In this document: one piece after another, positions 24,608 through 36,921 of the stretch
Position numbering within the stretch: the stretch's first letter is position 1
Layout: each line of letters starts with the position of its first letter
Source of the DNA: Brachycybe producta
Lineage: Eukaryota; Arthropoda; Diplopoda; Playtdesmida; Andrognathidae
Length of the DNA stretch: 64,000 nucleotides
Reading direction: 5' to 3'
NCBI GenBank assembly: GCA_036925085.1
Contig: JAUPFP010000037.1
Location: 2,166,451 to 2,230,450, forward strand
Notes under the pieces: generated by a model
Told to the model about the DNA's origin: nothing
Seen by the model: only the letters and a program-made list of their open reading frames with translations
Database searches by the model: none
Position numbers and translations under genes: made by a program

Positions 24608-24781
24608 TGTTTTTTACTGTATTTTTATAATTAACGAGTAACAGTCACTAGTGACTCAATTAAATAGATGTTCTGTTCTATTACACTTAATACAGATTTA
24701 ACATATTTTATGGTAAAAGTCATTCTGCGTTTCAAGTGTTTTTTTGTTAGAAGAGTGGATTTTTAATATTATTTTTCAATC

Positions 24782-27700
24782 ATGTCTTTTACATTTCTTC
24801 GATTATCTTTATCATGCTTATTTTTTATTAATTTTATTCAACTAATTCTGTGCATTGGAAGCTTTCTAAAATTAGACATTGAAGATCATTATGATTTTGT
24901 TGTTGGTGAGTTTGCATATTGTATCATTTTAGTTGGTTAATTAATTCATAATTTTTTTTTCTTTTTTTAAAAAAAGTTGGTGGCGGTTCAGCGGGCGCCG
25001 TCGTTGCGAGCCGATTGTCCGAAAATCCCAGTATTCGTGTATTATTATTGGAGGCTGGTGAATCTAACCTTATTCTTGATATTCTGAGCAATGTTCCTGT
25101 AATGCTCGAATTCATGCAACTCAGTAGATATGACTGGAAGTATAAAACAGAACCACAATCAGGAGCTTGTCTTGGAATGGCAGAAAATGTATGTTAAATA
25201 TTTAAAATTTATTATTGGTGTTATTGATTAAGTTTAACATTGGTTTTCATTTTTTGTATAGCAATGTCCATTTCCACGAGGAAAAGGTTTAGGTGGATCC
25301 AGTTTAATAAATTACATGATATACACAAGAGGAAATAGACGAGATTACGATCATTGGGCAGCTTTAGGCAATACTGGTTGGGATTATAGCAGTGTTTTAC
25401 CTTATTTTAAAAAATCCGAAGACTATTCTAGTAAAGATATTGAATTGAACGGTTTGTTTGAAGAAAAAAAAAATTCTTGTTGGTTTTTTAAATTTTTTGT
25501 ATAATGTATTTTTCTTTATTTTTTTTCAGAACAATATCACCGAACTGGTGGTTACTTGCCAGTGTCAGAAAGTAGCTTTAGATCTCCTCTAGAAGATGCT
25601 TTTCTTAGTGCTGGACAAGAAAATGGTCTAAAGATACAAGATTTAAATGGAGAATATCAGACTGGTAATAATTAAGGCGAAAACTTTGATGCAGAAGTTC
25701 AAAAATTTGCAAATTCTTTTTAGAAAGTATCTGCGTTTTATTTAAACAAAAATAAACCCAAAAAAACGAAAAATATGCAAAAAAAATTGTTTGTTTTATG
25801 CAAATAGAAAATAAATCCCCAAAATGAAAAAAAAATCCATAAAATTGTTTATTTTCTGCAAATAAAAAATGTATAACATGGCTGGACTTCTGCCAGCCCC
25901 GTTCTGTTGATGTATTGCGGCCATACCCGCACTTCCACCATTTTGTGATATGTCTGGCGATCCAGGTCTGCTCCTGGATCTGGATGTGCGGCTCGGAGCT
26001 GCACCTCCAGCTCTCGGGGTGGGAGCTGGGCTGCCGGGCATGTCTTGTCTTACTTAAATCTTTCGATTGTCCTTTGGGTTCCACAGGGAACCTATCCCTA
26101 TTGAACGGGGCAGCGATGAGGAATACCTCTCGCCGCTCTCGGGGTATCTCCAAAGAAAGACGCACTGTTTGATTAAATAGGCCTAATTGTTTATTTCAAA
26201 CGACACACTTTCATTAAAATGATATACATAAAATAACCGACTTTGTAGTTGATTCTCGACTCGGTCAAGAAAGGAGACATCAAACTCACTCTAGAATATT
26301 CTCAGTTTAGAATATTCTTCTAAGTCCTCAAAAGACTACTTCTGAGACTTAGAGTCGCCTTATCTACACTGTATGTCTGAGTGCTTCCGAACTATTTCAA
26401 GTGCCGCGAGCCTGCCCTGTGCATGTGCTTTTATTTTCTTGGCCCTTGGGAGGGGCCACTGTCGACCAGGGCTCACCCACAGGTCCGACTGGTCAATGGC
26501 GAGCTCTGGTCCCAAAATATCTCCTTATTTGGAACCAATTTCTTCGAACAACATGAATAATTCTAGGGAATTAACCCTGAAATTATGAGTTGTCAGAACT
26601 TGTCACTGATCGTGAGAAACTTCAATTTCTGTGTTTGAAGTTTCTATTTTTAGAAAATTCTTTCTCTAAAATTACCTAAAAGTGTCACAATTTGTGAGAA
26701 AACCGAATCCTCACCGAATTTGATACATTTGTAAACATTGCAGTTTCAGACACCACAGGGTGCCTCTGGCAAAAGGGTTCTTGGAATGAGTGGCCGCACT
26801 CACATGTGTGCATCTGGTGCACAGGCGTGGGTGGTGCCACAATAGGCATATAGCAAAAGCAAAAGTTATTATATATCTAAAGCAATGATACAAATTAATG
26901 GCAGTAATTTTTATGACCAAAAAATGTTTTTAAATTAGGTGAAATTTTGCCTTTTTGTTCAAATTCACCGTTTCCTTAAATGTTCACAAACAAGTTTAAA
27001 AAAAAATTAAAAAAGTAAAAAAAATTTTGGAAAAAAATACAGATTTTTTTAAAACTGATCTCGAAATTTTGTCAAAAAGTATAAATCTTTCTTTTCGCTG
27101 AGCTGTATTTGTTAATGATTAATAATAATTTTAAAACATATTACTTATTATTGAAAATATATTTTTGGCAGCTTTAGTAATAAGTGATTTTTTTATTATT
27201 TACTTTAATAAAGGAATTATGAATGTGGTGGGAACCATTAGACAAGGAGGAAAAGTCACCCCAGCAAAAGCATTCCTACTACCAGCAAATTTACGACCCA
27301 ATCTCGTAACCCTTCAGGGTGCTCATGTTATCAAAGTGAGTCTCACTTTATTAATATTTGATTTATTACAAATTTGTTCATTATTTATTTTTAAAAAAAC
27401 AGGTGTTATTTGATCATGACAATACAGCGATTGGTGTTCAGTACAAATACAATGATTTAACTCATGAAGCATATGTTTCAAAAGAAGTGATTCTTTCAGC
27501 TGGATCTGTCAATTCACCACAGTTGCTTATGCTTTCTGGTGTAGGACCAAAAGCAGAACTAGATAAATTCAATGTAGAGTTACAACCATTTCTAAATGTT
27601 AATTTTTTTCTAATTATCTATAAATGTATATTGCTTTTTTTATATTTCATTGAAAGATTCCTGTTGTTGCTAATGTCCCGGGAGTTGGAGAAAATCTTCA

Positions 27701-29249
27701 AGATCACGTTTCTTGTGGTGGTTTAATTTGGACAGTGGATGAACCTATTACATCTATGCTTGTTCGTCATTTGAATTTCACATATATTCTCCAATGGGTA
27801 TTATTTGGAGAAGGTTATTTATTGTTTTTTTGTAATTTATTTATTTACATTTTAGATTTGTTGTAACATTTCATCACATGGTGTCGTTTTTTTTTGTAGG
27901 GCCCTTATCTCTCTTATGTGGTATTGAAGGTGTCAGTTTTGTGAACACACCTTATGCCAATAAAAGTGACGATTGGCCAGATATAGAGTTTTTGTTGTAT
28001 GCTTCAAGTGCTGCTTCTGATGGTGGTCTTCGTTTACGTTACGATTTCGGACTTTCTGACGAGGTTTACAAAAACTTGAATATATTGCAAATAATAAATA
28101 AAACTCTTATTTATTATTTTAGGTCTGGGACCAGGTTTTTGAGCCTCTTGTAAATAAGGAAACTTTTTCTATTCTGCCTACTTTACTAAGGCCGAAATCG
28201 CGAGGTTCTATACGTCTTCAAAGCAATAATCCATTAGATGCACCTTTGATAAACCCAAATTATTTCAACAATACTAATGACCTAGAAGTTCTTGTTGCAG
28301 GTGAATTGTAACAGCAAGCAAAACAAATTTATAAAGCATACTCGAGTACAGTCAACTGGGTTAACTTTGGTCCACTTTTTATATTTTGTTTACTTGATTT
28401 GTAAATCCACTAATTTATTTTAAAAAGGTGTCGATGCAAACCAAAAGTAACCATTACACTTAAATTAATTAATAAAATACACACTTAGCAATATTAAAAT
28501 AATTAAAAACACGTTGTACAAAGTTTCTAAAGTTGGGTAACTTTTTAATACCTTCTTAAAAATGCACATAAAACCAATAATATAAAAATTACAAACTTTC
28601 ATGAGCTTTTCACCACGTTCATAATGGTTAATTTCAATAAAAGATGAAAGTTCTGTCTTTAGCAGAAACACCACTCAAATCTATAAAAGTTGATTACAAC
28701 TCTGTTTTAGAAAAGTGGTTAAAAGTTACTCCAACATCCAAAATTACACAGATTGACTGTATTATAATAAATTATGTTTAATTTTGTTTTTTAGGAATGA
28801 AAATTGCATTGCAATTTGGAAATTCTTCTTCATTTATGGAATTAAATGCACAGTTGAATCCGCACATTTGGCCAGGATGTGAAAAATATAAAATATATTC
28901 CGATGACTATCTTAAGTGCCTAGCCAGACAATACACTCAAACAGTTTACAATCCTGTGGGAACGTGTAAAATGGGTCCATTAAGTACTGATCATATGGCT
29001 GTAGTCGATCCACAACTCAGGTACATTTAATAGGATTACCTGATTACAATTAAAATATACATAATTAAAAAAAACTAATTTTGGAATATTTTTATTAGAG
29101 TTCGTGATGTTACTAATTTAAGAATTGTTGATGACTCCATAATGCCATTCATCGTGTCCGGTAATGCAAATGCACCAACCATCATGATTGCTGAAAAAGC
29201 TTCGGACATGATTAAGAAAAGTTGGAACATTCCTGTTGAAATCTTATAA
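24782..29249 (+). CDS. GMC oxidoreductase E, first catalytic His replaced by Asn
   Basis: GMC-family member, 609 residues with a signal peptide about six residues longer. Exons: 24782-24905, 24977-25188, 25262-25451, 25530-25664, 27214-27335, 27403-27573, 27657-27813, 27900-28063, 28123-28300, 28795-29020, 29099-29249. Signature 1 is standard (GGSSLINY) and signature 2 intact ([17 protein letters not shown]). The catalytic His of the HPVGT motif is Asn (YNPVGT, codon 28950-28952); the second site is Asn (SGNANAP). With neither site His, normal hydride-transfer chemistry is doubtful. Intron 4 (25665-27213) carries a probable retroelement fragment. No TATA box is seen; the conserved GGTAAAAGT block is at about 24711. 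AATAAA is at 29475. Confidence 0.9.
25690..26600 (-). mobile_element. possible LTR-retroelement fragment in intron 4 of GMC E
   Basis: On the minus strand a GC-richer stretch (about 26600 to 26170) ends in AATAAA. It is followed by a TGG-starting segment that could be a primer-binding site (26160) and then an ORF to 25605. The ORF is rich in Arg, Ser and Pro and gag-like in composition, with a second overlapping frame. No protease or polymerase motif is present. The identification rests on layout only; it could be another kind of insertion. Confidence 0.3.
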
Positions 29250-29892
29250 AATGAATTTATCCAATTACTTATTTAAAATGCATTTTATCTAACGGGTTGG
29301 CAAGTTTTCAGAAATTATTTCAAATTGCAGGGTTTTATTGCCTGTCAAATAATTAATCAATAACTTTTGCCAAATTTCTGCTATATATTTCTGTTTGATA
29401 CTGTATCTGTTTATCATTACATTTTTATAAAAAATATATTATAAAAGTAATTATTATCAATTGATTTGTCTTAAAATAAAGTTCTGAACTTTTGAATAAG
29501 ATTGTTATTTTTCTTACATCCAAATTATTATTACTAACAATTATTTCATAACTAATTGTTTATGATTATATTATAGAATATTACTGAAATAATTTAACGT
29601 AAATTATTATGTTACTGAAATTTCATTGTATGGGCTCAAATATAAATATATAACTGGCAATATTCTAATTAACATAATCATTTAATTTATGTAACCTCAA
29701 CATGAAGAAAATAACCTTTAGAAACAAGACTAGAAGTAAATATTTGAGGAATTTGTTTCTCTTAACCTTTTACCTTTTATAAGCAGACTTTATTTTCCTC
29801 TCTGCTTCTGATTTTTTATTTTCATTTTGCATTTAAGTTTGAGCTAATAAGTTGATTTTATTATTCTAATGCACTTAAAAGTTGATTTTAAG
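29250..29892. other. E to unknown-gene spacer
   Basis: Very AT-rich. Apart from the polyadenylation signal of gene E at 29475, I see nothing in it. Confidence 0.5.
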
Positions 29893-31076
29893 ATGAAACA
29901 ATTCACATCAATGTAAGTTAAATACAACTTATAACTATAAATAAATATAACTTAAAATTAATATTGAAGCAATATTTCGAGAAAATATTTTTATAGCAAC
30001 AGCCGATTAATTTTTCGAGATTTGGCAGAAAAATTTGAAAAGTTACGAAATGATGATGGGTGGATATATCCCAAAAAGATGACGGAATTTGTATCAGTTT
30101 TGGTATGCATGCACTAATGATAGACCTACCTAATCTGTTCATATTTTAATTGTTTTATTCTGTACTATTGTTTATTTTAATATTTTGTTACGCGATCATT
30201 ACAGAAATTATCATCCTACCATGCAAAACAGATTAGAAAGACACAACAGAAGGATATTCGAAATCGCAAAAATATTATTGAGATACATAAAACTGGTATC
30301 AAATATGCCACTTCTTCGAAAAATATGCCGGAGTTGAATAGTGGCGATCCGCCACACAATGTTGCATTTTTCAGTCTACTCATTCCATTTGTCTGCAAAC
30401 TTCTTAAAGAGGATAAACTCCAGATGTGGAAATATGACAAATTATGCACATGGACAAATTAAGTTTAATATTTTAATATATTTTTTCCTTTTGATATTTT
30501 ACAGAATAAAATATCTGGGAAAACATATTAGAGTTGATGTTCCAAGTTTCCGCAAAGATGATTGGAAGCCAGCTAGGGACTACTATAGAAAACTTTGTCT
30601 TATCCATCAAAAACGTTGCAGGTATTTCCCAACGTTATTAGTTTTTAATTATAATTGTCATATTTTTCATGTTTCGTTAAGAAATATTTAAAAGGAAAAT
30701 TGTTTATTGAATTTTTTTTCTTCACATTTTAGGCTTGAAAGTGTAAAAAATGCCAAACTTTGTGATAAAATAATTACAGCTAAAGAACGAGACTACCAGA
30801 AATACAGAAAGTAATTTTCCTTGACTGTACAATTCTATTAAATATGTAATATTATAAATTATTAATGTTATGAGCTTTGTTACAATAATTGTGTGGGCTA
30901 GAAATTGATAATACTGTTTGCACAATGTTTTTGTCAGGTTTCATGCGTTAAACAAGTCAAATTGTAACATTGTAAATGTGATCCTCAGTTTACTTGTATT
31001 TTATTTCGTTTTAAATTTCAGGCGTCGAAATTCGTGTGATAAAAGATGTAAGTTATTTGTCAGCGATGATGAATAG
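29893..31076 (+). CDS. uncharacterised basic protein, 7 short exons
   Basis: I do not recognise this gene. Exons: 29893-29912, 29997-30102, 30205-30295, 30375-30462, 30505-30621, 30733-30810, 31022-31076. All six introns are GT-AG and the frame is continuous, giving 184 residues. The first exon has only 20 nt. The protein is rich in Lys and Arg throughout (for example HAKQIRKTQQKDIRNRK and a C-terminal RKRRRNSCDKRCK), with no signal peptide or membrane helix. It looks intracellular, perhaps nucleic-acid-binding or helical; that is inference from composition only. It sits on the same strand between GMC E and F and shares neither sequence nor intron plan with them. The fourth donor (AA|GTTTAA) is weak; reading through instead meets a stop only in another frame. 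Confidence 0.6.
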
Positions 31077-31876
31077 ACCTAAATAAGATCGAATTTCTAC
31101 GGTGACATCTCCTAGCAACACATTTGCATATATTTATGCAATCACATATACTGTATAAATTATTATTTAAATGTTTACTTGAAAATTAGTCTTATGACAA
31201 ATATTGTCATATGATTGCCATTAACTGGTGTATAGCATTTTATGATAGTCATAAAGTAGCACACATGGTGACATCATAAGACATATGACAGTCACAATGA
31301 GGCCCTATATTATTTGACAATGTGACAAATTGCATGTTCGATAAATATTCTCGTACATGGGAGGTTAAAACTAATATATTGTACTTTAGTTTAAAACGTT
31401 TTGTGCAATGTGTTAATAATTATTTTTGTTTTTAGAAATATTTTCTTATTTTGGTTTTTTTAAAATCATGTAATAAAAGGAGATTACATTATTTGAATCA
31501 TTTTGTTTATGTTATATGATAACAACTTTGTGAATTGACTTGTTTTTCTTTGCCAGATGTGCAAAACAGCTAAGGTAACACAATCTACATAAGGAAATTC
31601 TGTATTTATGCCTATTTGTATAAAGTCATTTATTCACTTCCAGTATTGTTTTTTGGTCAATATGAAAAAACCTGCTGTGTTTGCATGACCTGCCATTATG
31701 TATTTGCCGCTTTATTTTTCTTCTTCTTCTCTGCCGTCGTCTATAATTATATATTTTTTTTATAATTTAGGCTGTTTTTCAGCTGGTGACATTTTCTTTT
31801 TTGAATTTTCGCCAGATAATTTCTGCTATAGATAAAATAAGACTGGTTGTAATAATAATCATAACATTATATTATT
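31077..31876. other. spacer before GMC F
   Basis: AT-rich; no gene, no TATATAAAG box and no copy of the shared GMC upstream motif are seen. The promoter of F has therefore diverged from those of A-D. Confidence 0.45.
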
Positions 31877-34800
31877 ATGGCTCGTTGGTTTTTAACTCAT
31901 ATTTTATATTGTTGGTTTTTATTCAATTATATTCATGTTGTTATAAGTGTAAAAAATGTATTTAATTATAGACAACAACCAGATATTTATGATTTTATTA
32001 TTGGTAAGTGTGACAAATTTTAAAATATATATGGTATTCATAAAGTCCTTGTGCAGTTTCAATTTATAATAAGTTCACTTTTATATAAGATATAAACAGT
32101 GTGCAAAGTGCATCAGAAAGAGACACAAAACCTCACTCTCTAAACGCTCTTTGTGATAGGATAACAAATGTGATCAGTGTTATAACTCAAACACAACTGT
32201 TAACTAAATCTTGAATAAATTTCTTTTCAGCTGCATTTTATAGTTTGTTTTTATTTTCTCGTAGAAAAATTATTGAAGATGCAAAAGAACTTTATGGACA
32301 CCCTGTATACATATTCACTAAATATAATTATGATTATTTTTAAAATAATTTTTTTTAAAAAAAAAAGTTGGTGGTGGTTCAGCGGGTGCTGTAGTAGCCA
32401 ACAGATTATCAGAAAATTCCAATTTCCGTGTGTTATTATTGGAAGCTGGTGAAGAGGAGTTGCTGCCCAACATTTTAAGTGAAGTTCCGGCAGCTTGTCA
32501 TATGTTACAACTTGGACCTTATGACTGGCAATATAAAACAACGCCACAAAATAATTCATGTCAAGGATCAATAAATAAAGTAAAATTTATCATGTTTTTT
32601 TTTGTAAATTAAAGTTATAGTAATTCTTTGAAGTTCGACGATTTTATTTTAATTTGTTTTAGCAATGTGTGTGGCCACGAGGAAAAGTTGTTGGTGGATC
32701 AAGTACCATTAATTATATGGTTTATATACGTGGTAATAAAAGAGATTTTGATCATTGGGCGTCTTTGGGAAACACCGGATGGAGTTATGATGAGGTTTTA
32801 CCATACTTCATTAAGTCTGAAGGATATGCTGGTCCTAAACTAACTCCCGAAGAGGGTAAATATACTTGTGTAAATGTAAAGGTGTGCCAAAGAAATGTTT
32901 CCATTTTTTTTTAGAAATTAACTCCAATGAAAAATAACTCAAGTTTGCAAGAAATTAGAACATTGAATAAATTTGTTGAAAGCAATTTTATTATGATAAC
33001 TTTGAAAATAAACTTCTAATAACAATTTAAATAAACATTACTTTAAATATGAATAATAAATAGTTGACATTAAATGTAAACATTACATTAAGTACATAAA
33101 AAACCATCAGTCAACTGCAAAGTGTAACATCATAAAATGTATACTACTTGTACATAAAAGTTAACAATTTTTTGCAAAAGAAAAAGCAGATAATTTTTAA
33201 ATGACATACAATATTTATTTTCAAAGATACTATCGAAATGCTTTTAAAACATTTAATAATTTTTGTAGTTACCAGAAAATATTGATTTAAAAAAAAAAGA
33301 AAGTTGCTTCTAAAATACATAGAACATATGCTTAGATTTTGGTGCTGTTTTAAAACTTTATAATATATCTGACTAAATTTTTTTTTATTGTGTAGCTCGA
33401 TATCACGGAACAAAAGGGCCTCTCACAGTGACTGGCAATGCGTATCATAGCCCATTGGCTGAAGCCTTTCTTCAAGCTGGAGTGGAAAATGGTTACCAAA
33501 TTCATGATCTCAATTGCGATATTCAGACAGGTCTAATGGAACAGCTATAAATAACAATTGATTTATTGCTAATAAACTTTTGGTGTCTCGTAGGTGTTAT
33601 GGCAGTGACTGGAACCATTCGACGTGGTTCTCGTTGCAGCACGGCAAAAGCATTTCTTCATCCGGTTTTGTCACGTCCCAATTTGACAATAATACAGGGT
33701 GCATTTGTCACCAAAGTATTATTATTTATAAATAAAATAATGCACGATTAGACTTACATTTATACAATCATGTCTAATAACAAACATTAATAACAGATAT
33801 TGTTCGATAACGAAAAGAAAGCAAATGGTGTTCAATACGAACGAGGAGGATCGACATATGAAGTCCGGGTTTCCAAGGAGGTAATTGTATCGGCAGGAAC
33901 CATCAACACGCCTCAATTACTGATGCTCTCTGGAGTCGGACCTAAAGATGAACTGGAGACATTTAATGTGACATAGTGATTAATATGCTGACACTTTAAT
34001 TATTTTTTTTATAAAATATGACCTGTGATAATAGATTCATGTGGTTGCTGACATCCCCGGAGTTGGAGAAAATCTTCAAGACCATGTGTGTGGCTCGGCT
34101 CTCGTTTGGACACTCGATCAAAAAGTGTCCATCACACTGATCAGAGAAATATATTTTCCGAATATTATCAAATGGCTTCTTTTCGGAGAAGGTGTGTGGA
34201 TATTGTTTCGAATGAGGCACCAAAGTGGTCAGATCTCGAATTTAAAATGTTATAATAATCTATACCAGGACCGTTGACCGTGTTGGGTGGTATTGAAGGC
34301 ATAGCTTTGATAAACACTCCGCTCGCAGACAAAAGTGAAGATTGGCCCGATGTTCACTTCACTTACATATCTGGTAGTGCCGTGTCAGATGGGGGATTGC
34401 TTTTACGGCGCGCTTTTGGATTCACCGATGAGGTATATCACGTTAAGCAATTAAGAAAGTTAAGATTTAGACGTGCAAATTTATATTGTAGGTTTGGAAT
34501 AAATATTACAAGCCTTTATTAAACGAGGACACATTTTCCATCTGGCCAGCTTTGTTACGTCCTGAGAGCCGTGGTTCGGTTCGTCTTCAAAGTACTGATC
34601 CTCACCAACATCCTTTGATAAATCCCAATTATTATACACACCCTCATGACATCAAAGTTATGGTCGAAGGTACTTGCTGTCATTAATTGTCTCTTTCACT
34701 TTATTATAAGTAATACATTTTTTTTAAAAAATAATACAAAGGTATGAAAGTTTCAATGGCTTTTGCAAGTGCAAATTCCTTTCTTAAGTATGGCTCCAAG

Positions 34801-35176
34801 TTGAACCAAAATTTGTGGCCTGGATGTGAAAACCACGTTCAATATTCAGATAGTTACTTAGAATGTCTCGCAAGACAATTCTCGCAAACAATTTATCATC
34901 CTGTAGGAACATGCAAAATGGGAGTGTTTGCAAATGATGACACGGTTGTAGTTGACCCACAACTTAGGTTATTTTTTTTTATTTTGCAAAGAGTCATTCA
35001 GGTATTTTTTTTTAATCATGAAATATGGTTTTTTGTTGGTTAGATTGCGTGGTGTTACTGGTGTTCGCGTGGTCGATGGTTCCATTATGCCGTTTATCAC
35101 ATCTGGAAACACAAATGCTCCTATTATTATGATTGCAGAAAAAGCATCAGATATGATAAAGTTAGCATATAGGTAA
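31877..35176 (+). CDS. GMC oxidoreductase F, most diverged paralog
   Basis: GMC-family member, 605 residues, with the same eleven-exon plan but clearly different sequence. Exons: 31877-32003, 32368-32579, 32663-32855, 33396-33530, 33594-33715, 33797-33967, 34035-34191, 34269-34432, 34492-34669, 34742-34967, 35044-35176. It has a hydrophobic N-terminus, GGGSAGA FAD motif, canonical signature 1 (GGSSTINY), signature 2 ([17 protein letters not shown]), and catalytic His (YHPVGT) and Asn (SGNTNAP). Of the six it best keeps the family consensus, so it may be closest to the ancestral enzyme. The stop overlaps a strong donor (AG|GTAAGC, 35173). Splicing to CAG at 35476-35478 would give an alternative nine-codon tail. 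AATAAA is at 35330. Confidence 0.91.
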
Positions 35177-36921
35177 GCTACACTTATTATTAATGAGAAA
35201 TATACTGTACATGATATATGTATGTCATTTTCCATTAGCACTTAATGAGCTGAAGCAAAACACATAAATCACGTTTATTTATTGAATTATTCAAGACATT
35301 TATTTATTGAAATATTTAAAACATTTATTAATAAAAACATTTAAATAATTTATTTATTGAATTTTTGTTATGTTGATATCAATTTAATTTTTTCTAATTA
35401 AATAAACTGACAAAAAGATTGATTTCCATTTCAAAAGTACAGCGTTTTATTTATAAGAACTGCTTGGTTCTTTTTCAGCCAATTGAAGAAAAAACTTAAT
35501 AATTGAGCTTCAACTTTCAACCCTCTGAGGAGGGTTACAACATAGAAAAACTCTTTTCATAAATACTCATTAGATGATTGAAATCTTGCTCAGAGTGTTC
35601 AAGTGGAAGTTCCAGTGCCATATTCTCTTTTTGAATTTCGGGCCTCTATTGTGATTTTCATGGTAGAGAATGGCTGAATACTGAGTGGGAGGGGAGGCCC
35701 CATTTGGGTTTCCAGTTCATTCAGCAACATTCATTCAGCTGTGGCTGGGTTGAGTGAGGTGTTCAACAGGTGGTTAAGAACATTTTATTCAATGTAAAAA
35801 AAATTATTTTCATTTTCAAATCTTTTAAGTGTGTTTGTAATCAGTAATCACTTTAAGGCAAATTGAGCATAACGTATGTTTAAAAACTTCAAATTAGTTT
35901 TTTTTAACAATGTAGAAAAAAATGGCTATTACTTCACATGACCTTTGATTTAAGGTAAGATAAAAATGAACTATTTCGCAATTTGGCCTAAAGTATGTGG
36001 CCATGACTAATTTCATTGCAGGCTCACACCTATGTAATTTCATTTGAACAATTATTAATTAACCTTGATCTTGAAATTTATTATTACTTTCTTTTATGAT
36101 AAACATGATTTGTAAGTAAAAACAAATGAAAATGGTTTGATTGTGCACGTGTTACAAGGTCATGCAAATCAGTCAAGACTCAAGTGAGTTTCTTTTGTGG
36201 TTTTATAATTTTTCTTAAGTAGTGTCGAATGCTATGAAGTTTACAGTGAGAGCAATGTCAACATTGTTCAGTTTTCAGTAATTTTCATTTTAAAATGGTG
36301 ACGCAAACATCTCACAATAAAATTATAGCATAATTTACAAAAAAGATATACATGTACATACAGGTAGCTCAACTCCATGTTGGAGAACAACGTCGTGGGT
36401 GCGTGACCTTTTATTGTATAGCCTCTTTATAAAAAAATACCTTGAATCGCGTTTTCAAGGCTATATGCCATGTAATCATTGAAATGAGTAGGAATTTTGG
36501 TCTAAGTCATACTCATCAATGGTATGAAATGCTCCATTGGGAGTTCTCCTAGTTGAGCTACCTCTATCTAGTTATCTTAAAAAGTACGAAATGAAATTCC
36601 TGAATTGCAAATGATTCAAGATGGTTCCCAAGTTTATTTCGTAACACATATAAACCAAAGGTTTACAAAATAATTATAAACTGTTTTTAAAATTAATTTT
36701 AAGAAACAAATTCAAAATGTTATTAAAAACTAGAATAATAGCTGGTTATAATAAAAGAATTTTCATGGCAATATCCTTAAAAAATCAATAAATTGAAACT
36801 GATATAAAAATGTGTATTTAAATATACCATCATTAAAATACTTTTAATATATTCACCTAGTATTCTATTTCTTAAATAAAAAGTGTTTGGCTAACATAAT
36901 CCCAGAAATGGAGATTTTCAT
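35177..36921. other. convergent spacer between GMC F and the KCNQ gene
   Basis: No gene is seen. A possible alternative last exon of F is at 35479-35504. An inverted-repeat pair lies at 36362-36563 (see that entry). The rest is AT-rich. Confidence 0.45.
36362..36563. repeat. short inverted-repeat element
   Basis: AGGTAGCTCAACT at 36362-36374 is mirrored exactly by AGTTGAGCTACCT at 36551-36563, about 175 bp apart, around a GC-richer middle. No target duplication is evident. It may be a MITE. Confidence 0.4.

Noticed and set aside
30297-30462. Read-through of the third exon of the unknown gene to a stop at 30460
   Set aside because: Splicing 30295 to 30375 and 30462 to 30505 keeps frame into the following well-formed exons; the read-through ends in a stop.
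34041-34277. Extended ORF through the exon 7 donor of GMC F
   Set aside because: Runs into intron 7; family alignment fixes the exon end at 34191 with a GT donor.
36362-36376. tRNA box A-like phrase (GGTAGCTCAACT)
   Set aside because: No box B at the right distance and no cloverleaf could be drawn; it is the end of an inverted repeat.
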